Source: an uncultured Planctomycetaceae bacterium
GTDB taxonomy: Bacteria; Planctomycetota; Planctomycetia; Pirellulales; Pirellulaceae
DNA: 64,000 nucleotides
Direction of reading: 5' to 3'
Assembly (NCBI GenBank): GCA_937862885.1
Contig: CALMEE010000007.1
Coordinates: 36,469-100,468 of the forward strand
A program made the translations under genes and the position numbers. Below, piece after piece: positions 1-9,297 of this stretch. The notes under the pieces are model-generated. The model saw only the letters and a program-made list of their open reading frames with translations, was not told where the DNA came from and searched no databases. Numbering within the stretch: position 1 is the first letter of the stretch; the number at the start of each line of letters is the position of its first letter.

Positions 1-235
1 CAAGCAGATGTTCCTGAACACCTGCAATCAGGGATTTGGCAAAATTGACGAGTGGTTGCTTGTACTGAAGTCGACCTTGCAAGAATCGTTCATCCGCATT
101 GCCAATCGCATATTCAACCAGCGAAGCTTGCTCTTCCGACACTTCGGTGTCTCGTACGATGAGCCTGCCCAGAATCTCCTCTCGGTATAAGAGTTGCAGT
201 GCAACTTCGCGTGCTCGACTTCGCTTTGTGTTCAT
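1..235 (-). CDS. nusB: NusB transcription antitermination factor, N-terminal part (cut by window edge)
   Basis: The minus strand from an ATG at 233-235 encodes 78 residues that run off the window. The start MNTKRSRAREVALQLLY is the typical NusB opening helix (R-R-x-A-R-E-x-A-L-Q-x-L-Y). NusB binds boxA RNA with S10 during antitermination of rRNA operons. It begins one base after the ribH stop, the classic ribH-nusB pairing, so translation is probably coupled. The rest of the RNA-binding fold cannot be seen. Confidence 0.85.
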   Translation of the reverse strand, partial: MNTKRSRAREVALQLLYREEILGRLIVRDTEVSEEQASLVEYAIGNADERFLQGRLQYKQPLVNFAKSLIAGVQEHLL

Positions 236-236
236 A

Positions 237-740
237 CTAAGTTGCTTGGCGACTGAGGTCGAAGATATTCCGTTTCAGCCCGACCATTTGCAGCGCCGCC
301 AATGCTGCTTCGACTCCTTTGTTCCCGATTTTTCCGCCAGCTCGATCTTCTGCTTGTGCGAAATTTTCGCAAGTCAATAAGCCAAAGGCAACTGGGGTCG
401 AGTATTCAAGCGAGAGTCTGGCAAGTTCATGACTCACGGAACGATTAATGTGTTGGTCGTGCGTGGTCTCGCCGCGGACAACAACCCCCAAACTAATCAC
501 GGCCGCAAATCGCTCTTGTTGAAGCAACCATTTGGTGGCAAGTGGTAATTCCCAAGCACCGGGAACTGGAGCAACGTGAATATCGGATCCATCGATGCCA
601 GCATTGCGTAATGCTTGAACTGCTCCTTGCAGCAACGAATCGGTGATAACTCGGTTGTATCTGGAGACCGCAATCGCGAATGATTCGCCACATGGCTGGT
701 ACTGGTTGGTAAATTCGGTGTACACGATATTTGCTGACAA
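237..740 (-). CDS. ribH: 6,7-dimethyl-8-ribityllumazine synthase
   Basis: 167 residues, the usual length for the lumazine synthase subunit, which condenses 3,4-dihydroxy-2-butanone 4-phosphate with the ribityl pyrimidine in riboflavin synthesis. Family landmarks in order: SRYN near residue 27, VPGAWELP near 59-66, GVVVRGETTHDQHI near 85-98 (phosphate and catalytic loop with its His), and AEDRAGGKIGNKGVEAA near 130-146. The first codon of the open frame is TTG with only a weak ribosome site, so the exact start is uncertain. It lies directly upstream of nusB. Confidence 0.93.
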   Translation of the reverse strand: MSANIVYTEFTNQYQPCGESFAIAVSRYNRVITDSLLQGAVQALRNAGIDGSDIHVAPVPGAWELPLATKWLLQQERFAAVISLGVVVRGETTHDQHINRSVSHELARLSLEYSTPVAFGLLTCENFAQAEDRAGGKIGNKGVEAALAALQMVGLKRNIFDLSRQAT

Positions 741-1213
741 GGGTTTGTAAAATGAGTCAATCAGGTGATTTCGTTGTTTACGGAAACTAGTGCTATGTCT
801 AGATCAAATTCTTGCGCAGTCAAGGTTCAATTCTTCTTCAACTCTACGCAGCTTTAACAGTTTTCACTTAGCCCACCCTAATTCTTGTCCAAGCACTGGT
901 ATTATCAAGCACTGGTAATGTATTGCCATCGGATCGCATTTAAGGATCATCGCAACGTACTGTGACGCGAGTTTGATGGTGCTGAACGCCGGTATTGACG
1001 TACGGACAACGATACTCGGAAATATAAATTTTCCTTACAGTATTCAGGCTCTCGCCGAATTCATACCCGTGTTCGAAAATCGAGCCAATTTCGCGTACGA
1101 ATACCATGCCATTGATTACGAGTTAGAATTCCTGGTCATTAACCGCAGGAGTTCAGCGAAAATTGTCTTGGATTTCGCGACATAGCTGAGCAGGCAAATT
1201 CACAATCCATCGG
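741..1213. other. Intergenic stretch upstream of ribH and downstream of rho
   Basis: No convincing gene. A 70-codon plus-strand frame (973-1185) has no recognisable motif or ribosome site. The ribH promoter presumably lies in the left part and the rho 3' end at the right; no clear hairpin with a T run was seen. Confidence 0.5.
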
Positions 1214-2701
1214 TCAAAAGCTGGATGGCTTGAGACCAATCAAGAATTCGGCATTCGTTTTGGTTTTCCTGAGCTTTGTCAGCAACGTTTCCATTGCGTC
1301 GACCGGATTCATTTCGCTAATCATTCGCCGCAGCTGATTGATTCGGTCAAATTCCGCCGGATCTAGTAACCGTTCTTCGCGTCTGGTACCGCTACTATTG
1401 ATATCGATGGCTGGCCAAATTCGGCGGTCGACCAAGGCGCGGCTGAGCAGAATCTCCATATTGCCAGTCCCTTTGAATTCTTCAAAAATCACATCATCCA
1501 TTTTGCTGCCGGTATCAACAAGCGCGGTGGCGATAATCGTGAGCGAGCCTCCTTCTTCCACTTTGCGCGCTGAGCCAAAGAAGACTTTCGGCTGCTGCAA
1601 CGCATTGGCATCCAGACCACCAGAGATCGTTTTTCCAGAAGGTTCACATTCCTGATTCCAAGCTCGAGCCAGCCGTGTGATCGAGTCTAAGAAGATGACA
1701 ACATCGCGCCCGACCTCAACCATGCGCTTGGCCTTTTCCAAAACCATGTTGGCAACTTGAACGTGGCGTGCCGGTGATTCATCAAAGGTTGAACTGATGA
1801 CTTCGCAGGAGGGGCCGCGAATTTGGCGTTCGATGTCCGTCACTTCTTCAGGGCGTTCGTCGACGAGTAAGATGATCACGTACGCGTTGACGTGATTTGC
1901 TAGCACCGCCTTTGCCATGTTTTCCATCAACAGTGTTTTACCGGCCCGGGGGGGACTGACGATGAGACCTCGCTGACCGAACCCAATCGGCGCAATCATG
2001 TCGACGACCCGAGTTGACATATTTGCACTGTCGAACTCCAACATAATTCGTTGGTCCGGATGTAGGGGCGTCAGCTCTTCGAAGTATTTTCTTCGCTTGG
2101 ATTGATCCGGGGAAAGGCCGTCGATCGATTCAACGCGTAACAAGGCAAAATACCGTTCGTTTTCTCTGGGCGGTCGAACTTGACCCAGCACAAGCGATCC
2201 ACTCCGCAAGCCAAACTTGCGGATTTGGCTTGGTGAAACATAGATGTCATCGGGGCTGGCCAAATAGTGATACTTAATGCTACGCAAGAAGCCGAAGCCA
2301 TCTTGTAAGATCTCTAAAGTTCCCTGAGCCAACAAGCGGTTATTCAGTTGGATTCTCGGCTTCAACAGGCTCACAATCAGCTCTTGGCGACTCAAGCCGG
2401 TTGGAGGTGCCGTTCCCTCCATTTCAACCAATTCTCGAATTTGATCGAGGGTCATATCTTGCAAGAGTGTCAAGTTGATCGGCGCGATCGATTCATCAGG
2501 TTCCTTTTCGTCCGAAGGGAGTGAAGAAAACTCCAATTCCTTGGTAATCCTTTCAGCGATCGCCATTACTTCACTTCTGCGGTCTGCTTCGATCATGCGA
2601 GGCGACACAACGCCACTACCGGCCACCTTGCTACTTGGAGCGGGTGGAGAAATGTCATTGCTCGATTGTTTTGCACCTTGTTTGCGCTGCGAATTTGTCA
2701 T
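1214..2701 (-). CDS. rho: Transcription termination factor Rho
   Basis: About 495 residues from the ATG at 2701 (MTNSQRK, with an AGG upstream); the frame also has a GTG at 2734 that would add 11 residues. Rho is a hexameric RNA-dependent ATPase that ends transcription. After a charged, probably disordered N-terminus of about 60 residues come the Rho N domain ([11 protein letters not shown]), the cold-shock-like RNA-binding domain ([29 protein letters not shown]), and the RecA-type ATPase with P-loop SPPRAGKT near residues 249-256, followed by [12 protein letters not shown] and [13 protein letters not shown]. All core motifs are present, so it should be active. It stands alone, with no obvious operon partner. 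Confidence 0.96.
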   Translation of the reverse strand: MTNSQRKQGAKQSSNDISPPAPSSKVAGSGVVSPRMIEADRRSEVMAIAERITKELEFSSLPSDEKEPDESIAPINLTLLQDMTLDQIRELVEMEGTAPPTGLSRQELIVSLLKPRIQLNNRLLAQGTLEILQDGFGFLRSIKYHYLASPDDIYVSPSQIRKFGLRSGSLVLGQVRPPRENERYFALLRVESIDGLSPDQSKRRKYFEELTPLHPDQRIMLEFDSANMSTRVVDMIAPIGFGQRGLIVSPPRAGKTLLMENMAKAVLANHVNAYVIILLVDERPEEVTDIERQIRGPSCEVISSTFDESPARHVQVANMVLEKAKRMVEVGRDVVIFLDSITRLARAWNQECEPSGKTISGGLDANALQQPKVFFGSARKVEEGGSLTIIATALVDTGSKMDDVIFEEFKGTGNMEILLSRALVDRRIWPAIDINSSGTRREERLLDPAEFDRINQLRRMISEMNPVDAMETLLTKLRKTKTNAEFLIGLKPSSF

Positions 2702-2838
2702 CAATAGCCTGCAAATACGGACATGTTCGTCCACTAGGGGGAGTTCAAAAATTACAAAGATCTACGTTGATTCTTCGTGGCATCAAGAGCATTGAAATCT
2801 ACGGAGCATCATTCAATGCTTTGCCCAGCGTTTTTATT

Positions 2839-3024
2839 TTAAAAACCAGACTGGTTCGAATTGCGTATCTCAACGCGGCGTAAAGCCCCCATTTTTTTCA
2901 CACCGTTGTACCAAAACTCTTTCACTTGTGGATGTGGCCACCAGCCTGTGCGATCGATTTCCATAGAAATTAGGCAATTCCCGTACAAGGACAAGCAAAC
3001 TTCTCGATCCGATCCACGCCACAC
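2839..3024 (-). CDS. Possible small protein directly behind coaE (uncertain)
   Basis: A 61-codon frame opens with GTG immediately after the coaE TAA and in the same frame as coaE. The product is rich in Trp and other aromatic residues (MWRGSDREVCLSLYGN, DRTGWWPHPQ, VKEFWYNG) and does not look like random translation, but I recognise no family. A GGTGG 10 bases upstream could serve as a ribosome site. It could be a coupled small gene, or a former C-terminal extension of coaE cut off by the stop; coaE is already full length without it. Confidence 0.35.
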   Translation of the reverse strand: MWRGSDREVCLSLYGNCLISMEIDRTGWWPHPQVKEFWYNGVKKMGALRRVEIRNSNQSGF

Positions 3025-3675
3025 TTAATTTAAACCACCGGCAAGGTGATCTTCCTTACCTGATTTGCCCTCCGATAACCAACAGTTCCAAAGCTGTCGG
3101 GCGGTCCTGATTGTTTCCGACCAGTCTCCGGAGTTGTCGATGACAAAGGTTGCGGCTTGTTTCTTTTGTTGCAAAGAAACTTGTGCCAATTCGCGATGCC
3201 TGAATTCTTCGTCCGTCCATCCTCTCCGTCTGGCACGAGCCAAACGAAGCTCTTCTGGAGCATTGACGAACAAGATTTCATTGCAAATTTCGTTCCAGCC
3301 AGCCTCGATTAGCAACGGGGCATCAATGACCAAAACCGATTCCTTGCGCGCAATCGCTTGACCAATTTCTTCTTCAACCCTTCGTCTTATTTCAGGATGC
3401 AAAAGACTTTCCAGAGCGAGCAATTCGCGATTCTCGTGCGACTCCGGCGAGCGAAACACGGATGCAGCTAACTTTTTTCGATCAACGTCTCCAGCATCAT
3501 TGAAAACTTGGTCACCCCATCGTTCCCGTATCGCTTGCGCGATATCAGGGCGATTCAGCAGTTCATGGCCGATGGAATCCGCGTCGAGTACAACCGCGCC
3601 CCAATCCCGAAACTGGTCGGCCAATCGGCTTTTTCCACTTGCGATACCACCGATTATTCCGACAATCCGCATCAA
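3025..3675 (-). CDS. coaE: Dephospho-CoA kinase
   Basis: 216 residues; phosphorylates the 3'-hydroxyl of dephospho-CoA, the last step of CoA synthesis. P-loop GGIASGKS lies near residues 9-16, the DAD motif (VVLDADSIGHELL) near 30-36, and the lid and adenine region include LIEAGWNEICNEILFV. Length fits the family (about 200). The protein starts MMR, so either Met may be used. The stop is followed in frame by a small GTG-initiated frame. No neighbour in CoA metabolism. Confidence 0.93.
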   Translation of the reverse strand: MMRIVGIIGGIASGKSRLADQFRDWGAVVLDADSIGHELLNRPDIAQAIRERWGDQVFNDAGDVDRKKLAASVFRSPESHENRELLALESLLHPEIRRRVEEEIGQAIARKESVLVIDAPLLIEAGWNEICNEILFVNAPEELRLARARRRGWTDEEFRHRELAQVSLQQKKQAATFVIDNSGDWSETIRTARQLWNCWLSEGKSGKEDHLAGGLN

Positions 3676-4268
3676 GGGAACTGTGTTAAACCCAGGGCCA
3701 GATCACACGATAAGCGACGAAATACAGGTTTGGCACAACGGCAAATGCCTCAGCAAAAAGCAGTTGGCCTTAATTCTTTCTCAGAGTCCCGTTTGCAGGA
3801 GGAATGCTGTTAGCCCAAACTTCACGCCCGAGGATTGATTCGCACCTTCATCATAATTCCTCTTAAAGAATCCTAACATTATAAGTGATCGAAGTGCGTT
3901 GAAAACGGGGGTGAAATTCCGTTTTTTGGGCGTCCCTATGAGCAGTTTTCCCAGTTAATCGCTAAATTTCCGCCAGCTTCAGTATCCCTTGGGGGCGGTG
4001 GAAGCAAATTTTGATTTCGAGGTCCAAAATTTTCGAGACATTCGCGGCTTTTAATTTTGACATCGCTTATCTGGCTAGCTAAAATTGTAAATTGGTACGT
4101 TAACGGTAAGTTTGACGGGAAAAAACTTGCGATTTGCACCTTGAAGGCTCAAATTTGATACTCTTTAGTTTATCCGCAAAGTTTGCGTGACCGATCTACA
4201 GATTATGTATGCCTGTTTAACGTCAGTCATTCTAGCTCAACGAAAATAGAATCAGGAGAGGTCCCGCT
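3676..4268. other. Intergenic region between divergent coaE and the coiled-coil gene
   Basis: About 590 bases, AT-rich in the right half. Short open frames here (for example minus 3936-4139) have no motif. It should hold promoters for both flanking genes. A strong ribosome site AGGAGAGG at 4255-4262 precedes the ATG at 4269. No RNA gene recognised. Confidence 0.45.
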
Positions 4269-5702
4269 ATGGCGGCGCGTGAAAACCAAGGTTATCTCAT
4301 TGCAATTATCTTGTTGGTGTTGCTGACAGTTATTCTTGCAATCTTAACTTATTTTGCTTTTAGCCAGGCCGGAGCCTCTAGTAGCGTGTTGAAGGAAACT
4401 GAGCGTCGATTGGCCGTGGCATCAGGCCAAGCAACCGCTTTTGAACAACAGGCTGGCGTGCTTAAAGCCTATCTCGGATTTGGCAGTGATTACACGGTCG
4501 CCGAGGTCGAGGAGCGGATTAAGCAGATCGAGCGCACGAACATTGAAACGGTAGTCAATGAAACGGCATCAATACGCGAGCAATATCTTGCCGATATGTC
4601 GCGATACTTGCGACCAACTGCTGATGGAGTCGAAAAGCACTACAAGGGCCTCGTGGATGATATGAACATCGCCATGATGGCAAGCCATCGTGAAAGAATC
4701 TATCAAAACAATCGTGTCGAAGTGGTCGAAGAAGAAAAGCGCGAACTCGAGCGAATCAAGAACAAGGAAATCGAAGATATTCGCACTCAATTAGAACAAG
4801 CCCGGCGCGATTACGCTGCTGAACAAGAGCGTCACAACAACACACGGAATTCATTGCAAACGGAACTTGACAACGCAAAAAACCAAAACCGTCAATTGAA
4901 TGCGCGGTTTGAAGATGAACGTAAACTTTGGAGTGGCGAGCGAGAACAATTGGTCAAAGCCCGGACTGACGCGGAAACGCGGGCAAGAGGACTCGAACAA
5001 AAATTGGCCAAGTATGAAGTCAGACAATTAGACACCGTGGATGGCCAAATTATTCGCGTCGCGACTGCGATGAATCGTGTCTACATCGATATTGGTTCCG
5101 CTGATAATTTGCAACTCCGACAGTCGTTTGCCGTGTACGATCAAAGCTTGTCATCCTACGAAAAAGGAATGGAAAAAGCAAAAATCGAGGTCACCAATAT
5201 CACTGGACCGAATACAGCTGAGGCTCAGATTATTGAATCGAGTAACATCAATCCAATTCTCACAGGTGACAAAGTAATCTCTTCGTCCTGGGAACGCGGG
5301 TTTAGTGTGCCCGTCGCGCTGGCAGGTTTCTTTGATATCGACGGCGATGGTCGCTCCGACCTCGAACGCGTGATTTCGCTGATTCGACAGAACGGCGGGA
5401 CGGTCGTAGCTTACTATGACGAAGTCAACGAACGCGTTGTGGGGAGCGTAAATCAAGACACGCGTTACTTGGTTGTGGGCAGTGAGCCTGAAAAACCCTC
5501 TCATTTGCAAGGGATGTCAGCCATCGAGCGGCAGGCGAGAGATTTCGTGGTACAGCGAGTCGCGCTTCGCGAGTTTCTCAACTCAATGGGTGTCCGCATG
5601 CAAGGTCGGATCGAAGAAGGCACCGGCACAATAGATCGCTCGACTCGATTTCCCGAGCGTCGTCCGCCAGCAACTCGACCCGGAAGTGCTTTCGACAACT
5701 AG
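4269..5702 (+). CDS. Membrane-anchored coiled-coil protein with BRCT-like C-terminal domain
   Basis: 477 residues, unknown function. One N-terminal membrane helix (about residues 10-32) is followed by long helical heptad-rich segments (about 40-260, rich in E, R, Q) and then a compact part: a beta-rich stretch about 265-345 and a region about 350-410 (VALAGFFDIDGDGRSD to TRYLVVG) whose pattern of strand, helix, GG turn and T-x-L-V-V-G resembles a BRCT fold. A DxDxDG loop there could bind calcium. The tail is Pro/Arg rich. Predicted topology: short cytoplasmic start, large part on one side of the membrane. It is convergent with the E2-like gene at 6060, so not obviously co-transcribed with it. 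The BRCT call is inference. Confidence 0.8.
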   Translation: MAARENQGYLIAIILLVLLTVILAILTYFAFSQAGASSSVLKETERRLAVASGQATAFEQQAGVLKAYLGFGSDYTVAEVEERIKQIERTNIETVVNETASIREQYLADMSRYLRPTADGVEKHYKGLVDDMNIAMMASHRERIYQNNRVEVVEEEKRELERIKNKEIEDIRTQLEQARRDYAAEQERHNNTRNSLQTELDNAKNQNRQLNARFEDERKLWSGEREQLVKARTDAETRARGLEQKLAKYEVRQLDTVDGQIIRVATAMNRVYIDIGSADNLQLRQSFAVYDQSLSSYEKGMEKAKIEVTNITGPNTAEAQIIESSNINPILTGDKVISSSWERGFSVPVALAGFFDIDGDGRSDLERVISLIRQNGGTVVAYYDEVNERVVGSVNQDTRYLVVGSEPEKPSHLQGMSAIERQARDFVVQRVALREFLNSMGVRMQGRIEEGTGTIDRSTRFPERRPPATRPGSAFDN

Positions 5703-6059
5703 ACGCGTTGAGGTCTGTACCAATTCGGGCAAAAAGCACAATTGATCGCTTTATCGGCCGTTCATGCTGCGGCTAATCGTCGATGATTTGTCTGTGCCTC
5801 ATTCAATATCTGTAATCGGGATCTTCCGATTGGCGATACGTGCGAAGTCGCATGCTCCGCGGAATTGTGCGTCATCATGGCTGCAACGCGCACTCACGTG
5901 TGGTGAAATACATTTGCGGTTTAGCCGCGCGTTGCGAATCCAGCATCAATCCGATTGTCGACTGGATGAGCCAATTCGTGTTTGCTCAACCGCTTTGGCT
6001 TCAACAAAATCAATACTAGATCTTTCAATTGTCGTCGATTTTCGGGAGTCAACCAACCG
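5703..6059. other. Intergenic region between convergent genes
   Basis: About 357 bases between two converging genes. No gene seen; open frames here are out of frame with anything recognisable. No clear terminator hairpin with a T run. Confidence 0.45.
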
Positions 6060-6722
6060 TCAGTCGATGAATATGATTCCATTTGGATTCTCTACAACAA
6101 CCTGATCTTTTTGGGGGCGCGTCGGTTCGGCGTGCCCTTGCGTTTTCAGACGATAGGTGAAGATGTTCTTGAGTTGAATTTCTTGCGGAATTTCGAATCG
6201 GCGAAAGTCTAATGGCAACTCGACGTTGATCTGCTTCTGGAACCAGTTTCCGGCGCTCGAGTTAGTCGAATTTTCAGGAGCCAAGTAAGCAAGTCGCGCT
6301 ATGTCCCAAAGACGTTCACAAATGACGTCAAGTGACATTCGCGGATCCCATTGCAACTCGATTTCAGGCAAATGAATGCGACCGCCTGGCGGCACATTTG
6401 GATGAAAAATACTGGTGGTCCAAGTTATCTTAGGTGGCATCCGGGGAAATTCTGGCAGCAGCGACAATTCAATTTCTTGTTCGTCGTTGAATATCGGTTC
6501 CGCGGTACCTGATCGATTTTGTAGAATCCCACATACAAATTTCCCCGTGAATTTGACGTGCATTATGTTCGAAGCATGATCAAAGCGACAAGAAAAGAAT
6601 GGACAGTGCTGCGCATATTGATCCAGCAAATGGATTTGGTTTCCAAGTTCAAACTTGCTATCGATCGGCAGATTAGATTCAGGAGATTCATTCATCTTCA
6701 TCATTCTCGGTTTGCGTGCCAA
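6060..6722 (-). CDS. E2-like (UBC fold) protein with catalytic Cys replaced by His
   Basis: 220 residues from 6722; internal ATG codons at 6704, 6701 and 6695 are also possible starts, the last giving a short overlap with the upstream JAMM gene stop. The central block PRMPPKITWTTSIFHPNV ... GGRIHLPEIELQWDPRMSLD ... LWDIARLA matches the E2 core, including the HPN motif near 107-109. Aligned to the sister E2 at 10455-11087, the catalytic Cys position is His117. The usual E2 thioester role is therefore unlikely; it may be a non-catalytic variant like eukaryotic UEV proteins, or use another chemistry. The protein ends GIIFID, resembling the VVFID end of the sister E2. It is the last gene of the ubiquitin-like operon. 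Confidence 0.85.
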   Translation of the reverse strand: MARKPRMMKMNESPESNLPIDSKFELGNQIHLLDQYAQHCPFFSCRFDHASNIMHVKFTGKFVCGILQNRSGTAEPIFNDEQEIELSLLPEFPRMPPKITWTTSIFHPNVPPGGRIHLPEIELQWDPRMSLDVICERLWDIARLAYLAPENSTNSSAGNWFQKQINVELPLDFRRFEIPQEIQLKNIFTYRLKTQGHAEPTRPQKDQVVVENPNGIIFID

Positions 6723-7986
6723 TGGACTGTTTGAATAGCTGGCGTGCGCCTAACCAGAAGCCGCCCGCCAACCCAGCTAATCCGACAACGGCAGTAATCA
6801 GATAGAACATCCAGTGCTGAGTCACAGGGATCTTGCCATCGAGTTGGTCTTGAAGGTTCCGTTTTTCTGAACTCAAATCAGAAATCTTCTTCTGAGCCAA
6901 CTCGTAATCTTGGTTCCTTTTAGAAAGAAGTGCACGGTGAGACTCCAGATCGTTCGCAAGACTAGCGGTGTGTTTCTCTGTTTCACGATTGAGGGCCATC
7001 TGGCCCAACAGATTGTGTGCGATCTCAGTACGCTCCAATTCCAATTGTACGTAGCGTTTAGCTAGATTGGTTTCCTCGGGGTTTCCCAAGATAGCTATGG
7101 CTCGCTCGTAGGACTGTTCGCGGGCCTTCAACTTTTCCAATTCGCCTTGTGTTTCAAGTTTTTGGCTCAGTTCGTTGACTTTCGATTGCATTGGCAACTG
7201 GCTATCGAGCAAGATTTTATAGCCCAGCAACGCCAGAACAAGCAACTGCACAGTGAGCATCGCCATGATTGCAATTTGAAAGACGGGCGTGCGCTGATCG
7301 TTGATGTTCACTACTGGCTGAACGATCGGGCCGCCACCCGAGTATCGAGGATCTACTGCCATAGTTTTGTCACCTGAAAAAATGGAACTGAAATATACTA
7401 ATTCGTCTTCGCGAAAACGATTTGCAAAAAGATAGAAGCCGCCGGTTCGCCGAGTTCGGGCGGGGGACTCGTTTGTCCAAATGAACCAGCCACGCTCGCT
7501 CCGGCAAGGGTCAATTACCAAAGCCAGGTCGAGTGGGCGATTGAAAAAATGGTCACAGATGAAGTCATCCATGCCGGAAAGGAAAATCCCCCAGCCCGGA
7601 TGGGTGTGGTACCACCCCACCATCTCTAAGTGTTTCGCAAAACGCTCTCGCCGCCGCGTGATCTCCTGCCAGGTATCGTGCGTAAATTTAAAACTCCCCT
7701 TGGTCGCCTCATAGTGTTCGGCTCGCAAGCTGTCCAACACGATCACATAGGGCCGGCCGTGTTGATCATAATACTGGCCGCCCAACATCACCCCGCCTAA
7801 CTCGACGTTAGTATTGCTGTGCGCATGTGCCTCCATTTCGCGCATCACATCGACGTCTACGAAAATCCGAATTTCACCGGGGTGAACTTGTCCGCACTCA
7901 ACCACCGCAAAATGTGCGTCCTCATCGGGGGGCGTACCCGGTTGGGGCCCTTTGAATTCGATATCGCCAAATTGAATTTCGGTCAT
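6688..7986 (-). CDS. JAMM/MPN metalloprotease with coiled coil and two membrane helices
   Basis: 432 residues from the ATG at 7986; the frame extends to a TTG at 8016. The N-terminal MPN domain has the full JAMM zinc site: Glu62 (ELGG), H127-T-H129, Ser137 and Asp140 (HTHPGWGIFLSGMD). Such enzymes cut isopeptide or peptide bonds after a ubiquitin-like tail. After the domain come a membrane helix (about 237-258), a coiled coil of over 100 residues and a second membrane helix (about 392-413) with a short acidic tail. Thus the protease and tail should lie on one side and the coiled coil on the other. It sits 36 bases after the E1 stop and overlaps or abuts the E2-like gene, indicating one transcript. 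Confidence 0.9.
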   Translation of the reverse strand: MTEIQFGDIEFKGPQPGTPPDEDAHFAVVECGQVHPGEIRIFVDVDVMREMEAHAHSNTNVELGGVMLGGQYYDQHGRPYVIVLDSLRAEHYEATKGSFKFTHDTWQEITRRRERFAKHLEMVGWYHTHPGWGIFLSGMDDFICDHFFNRPLDLALVIDPCRSERGWFIWTNESPARTRRTGGFYLFANRFREDELVYFSSIFSGDKTMAVDPRYSGGGPIVQPVVNINDQRTPVFQIAIMAMLTVQLLVLALLGYKILLDSQLPMQSKVNELSQKLETQGELEKLKAREQSYERAIAILGNPEETNLAKRYVQLELERTEIAHNLLGQMALNRETEKHTASLANDLESHRALLSKRNQDYELAQKKISDLSSEKRNLQDQLDGKIPVTQHWMFYLITAVVGLAGLAGGFWLGARQLFKQSIGTQTENDEDE

Positions 7987-8022
7987 ATTGCAAGACTTCT
8001 TACGGTTTAGAGACAATAAAAA

Positions 8023-9297
8023 TCATCCATTGCAGTCACCGAATTGGTTGTTGGCATTCGCGTCCGCTGCGGTAACCGAATGTTCCGCAAGCCGGGAAGT
8101 TCTTGCTTCTTTTGAACCGAGCACACGCTCGCGATCCTTTCCGAGTACAAAGTATTGTTCTGTGGTTTGGCTACAAATCTTGACAATGTCATAGGCCGGA
8201 ATCCCAAATTCAACCAACTTTTTCGACATCCAATTTTCCGAAAACCTCACCTGATGAATGATTACTGGTTGGGAGGAATTTTCACATTGTTGGCAAACGG
8301 CCTCGTGTTGGTTGACACGGCTTGCGGGAAGCATGATTTCGCGCGATATCTTACACGAACTGCAATCCAGGGATACCACGAGATCGCGATCTAGTTCAAG
8401 GAATAACTCTGCACGCTCAGGCTCATCGAAAGTGCCGATAATATGCTGGAACAATTCCTCTAACGAGTCCTGGTGACCCAGCGGCAATTCTTTGAGATTT
8501 TCATACGTTTCGTGGCTAAGACAATCTTCGCGAAAAGGATATTTTGTCTGGTACATCTGATTGGCGGTTCCGTTAAATACCAACGCACTCCCCTCGGCCA
8601 CGGGTAAACCATGAATCAACTTGAGTGCTTCTTGAGTCTGTAACCCTCCAATTATCGACGCGATGGTTGGTGCGGTGGGGGTTCTTCCAGACGTGATATC
8701 CTCCTGGCTCAAGAGTGGACAGCTATAACGCAATTGAATCAAGCGGTAGTCATTCTCGGTCATGCCACATTCGTAACAAGGACCGTGAGGCGGAATAAAT
8801 ACCTTTGCCACGCCATTGATTTCTTGGATCCCACCATCCACCCAAGGTGTGTTGGTTTTCCAGCACATGCGATTGACCCACAATCGTGCTTCGCGGTTGT
8901 CCAAACAACCGATCACGACGTCGACATCCCTGACCAGTCCCAGCCCAATATCATGCAACACGTTTCCAACGACCGGAATGACGGTTACATCACGGTTTAA
9001 TTCCTCGACTCTTGCAGCCGCCACAAGCGACTTTGGTTTTCCGTAGTCCGACTCCCGAAACAAAACCGAGCGAGTCAGGTTGGACGCCTCGACATCGTCC
9101 ATGTCGATCAAATAGATCGTGCCGACTCCTAATAACGCGAGGTTCTTGAGAACTTCATTTCCCAACGCACCTGCACCTACCACTAAGATCCGGGATTCTG
9201 CCAAGCGTCGTTGGTCCCACCATGCGATCAAACGCATTCGCGAATAACGATCGTCATCGTCGATGATTAACGTTTGATCATCCATATTGTTGGTCAA
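8023..9297 (-). CDS. E1-like ubiquitin-activating (ThiF/MoeB/UBA family) protein
   Basis: 424 residues. Adenylation domain with GAGALGNEVL (41-50) for ATP, DMDDVEASNLTRSVLF (65-80), and GCLDNREAR (130-138). CYEC (174-177), then RYSCPL with Cys193 as candidate catalytic Cys, then PTAPTIASIIGGLQTQEALKL, the family's signature crossover helix. The extra C-terminal 170 residues hold two more CxxC pairs (312/315, 335/338), probably a zinc ribbon, and an end domain that may bind E2 or Ubl. It would adenylate the Ubl C-terminal Gly and pass it to the E2. Not a plain ThiF or MoeB: no thiamine or molybdopterin genes nearby, and E2 and JAMM genes flank it. Confidence 0.92.
   Translation of the reverse strand: MTNNMDDQTLIIDDDDRYSRMRLIAWWDQRRLAESRILVVGAGALGNEVLKNLALLGVGTIYLIDMDDVEASNLTRSVLFRESDYGKPKSLVAAARVEELNRDVTVIPVVGNVLHDIGLGLVRDVDVVIGCLDNREARLWVNRMCWKTNTPWVDGGIQEINGVAKVFIPPHGPCYECGMTENDYRLIQLRYSCPLLSQEDITSGRTPTAPTIASIIGGLQTQEALKLIHGLPVAEGSALVFNGTANQMYQTKYPFREDCLSHETYENLKELPLGHQDSLEELFQHIIGTFDEPERAELFLELDRDLVVSLDCSSCKISREIMLPASRVNQHEAVCQQCENSSQPVIIHQVRFSENWMSKKLVEFGIPAYDIVKICSQTTEQYFVLGKDRERVLGSKEARTSRLAEHSVTAADANANNQFGDCNG

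Noticed and set aside
973..1185. 70-codon plus frame between ribH and rho
   Set aside because: No ribosome site and no motif.
8023..9297. Reading the E1 gene as a MoeB or ThiF for cofactor sulfur transfer
   Set aside because: No thiamine or molybdopterin genes nearby, extended C-terminus, and flanking E2 and JAMM genes fit Ubl activation better.
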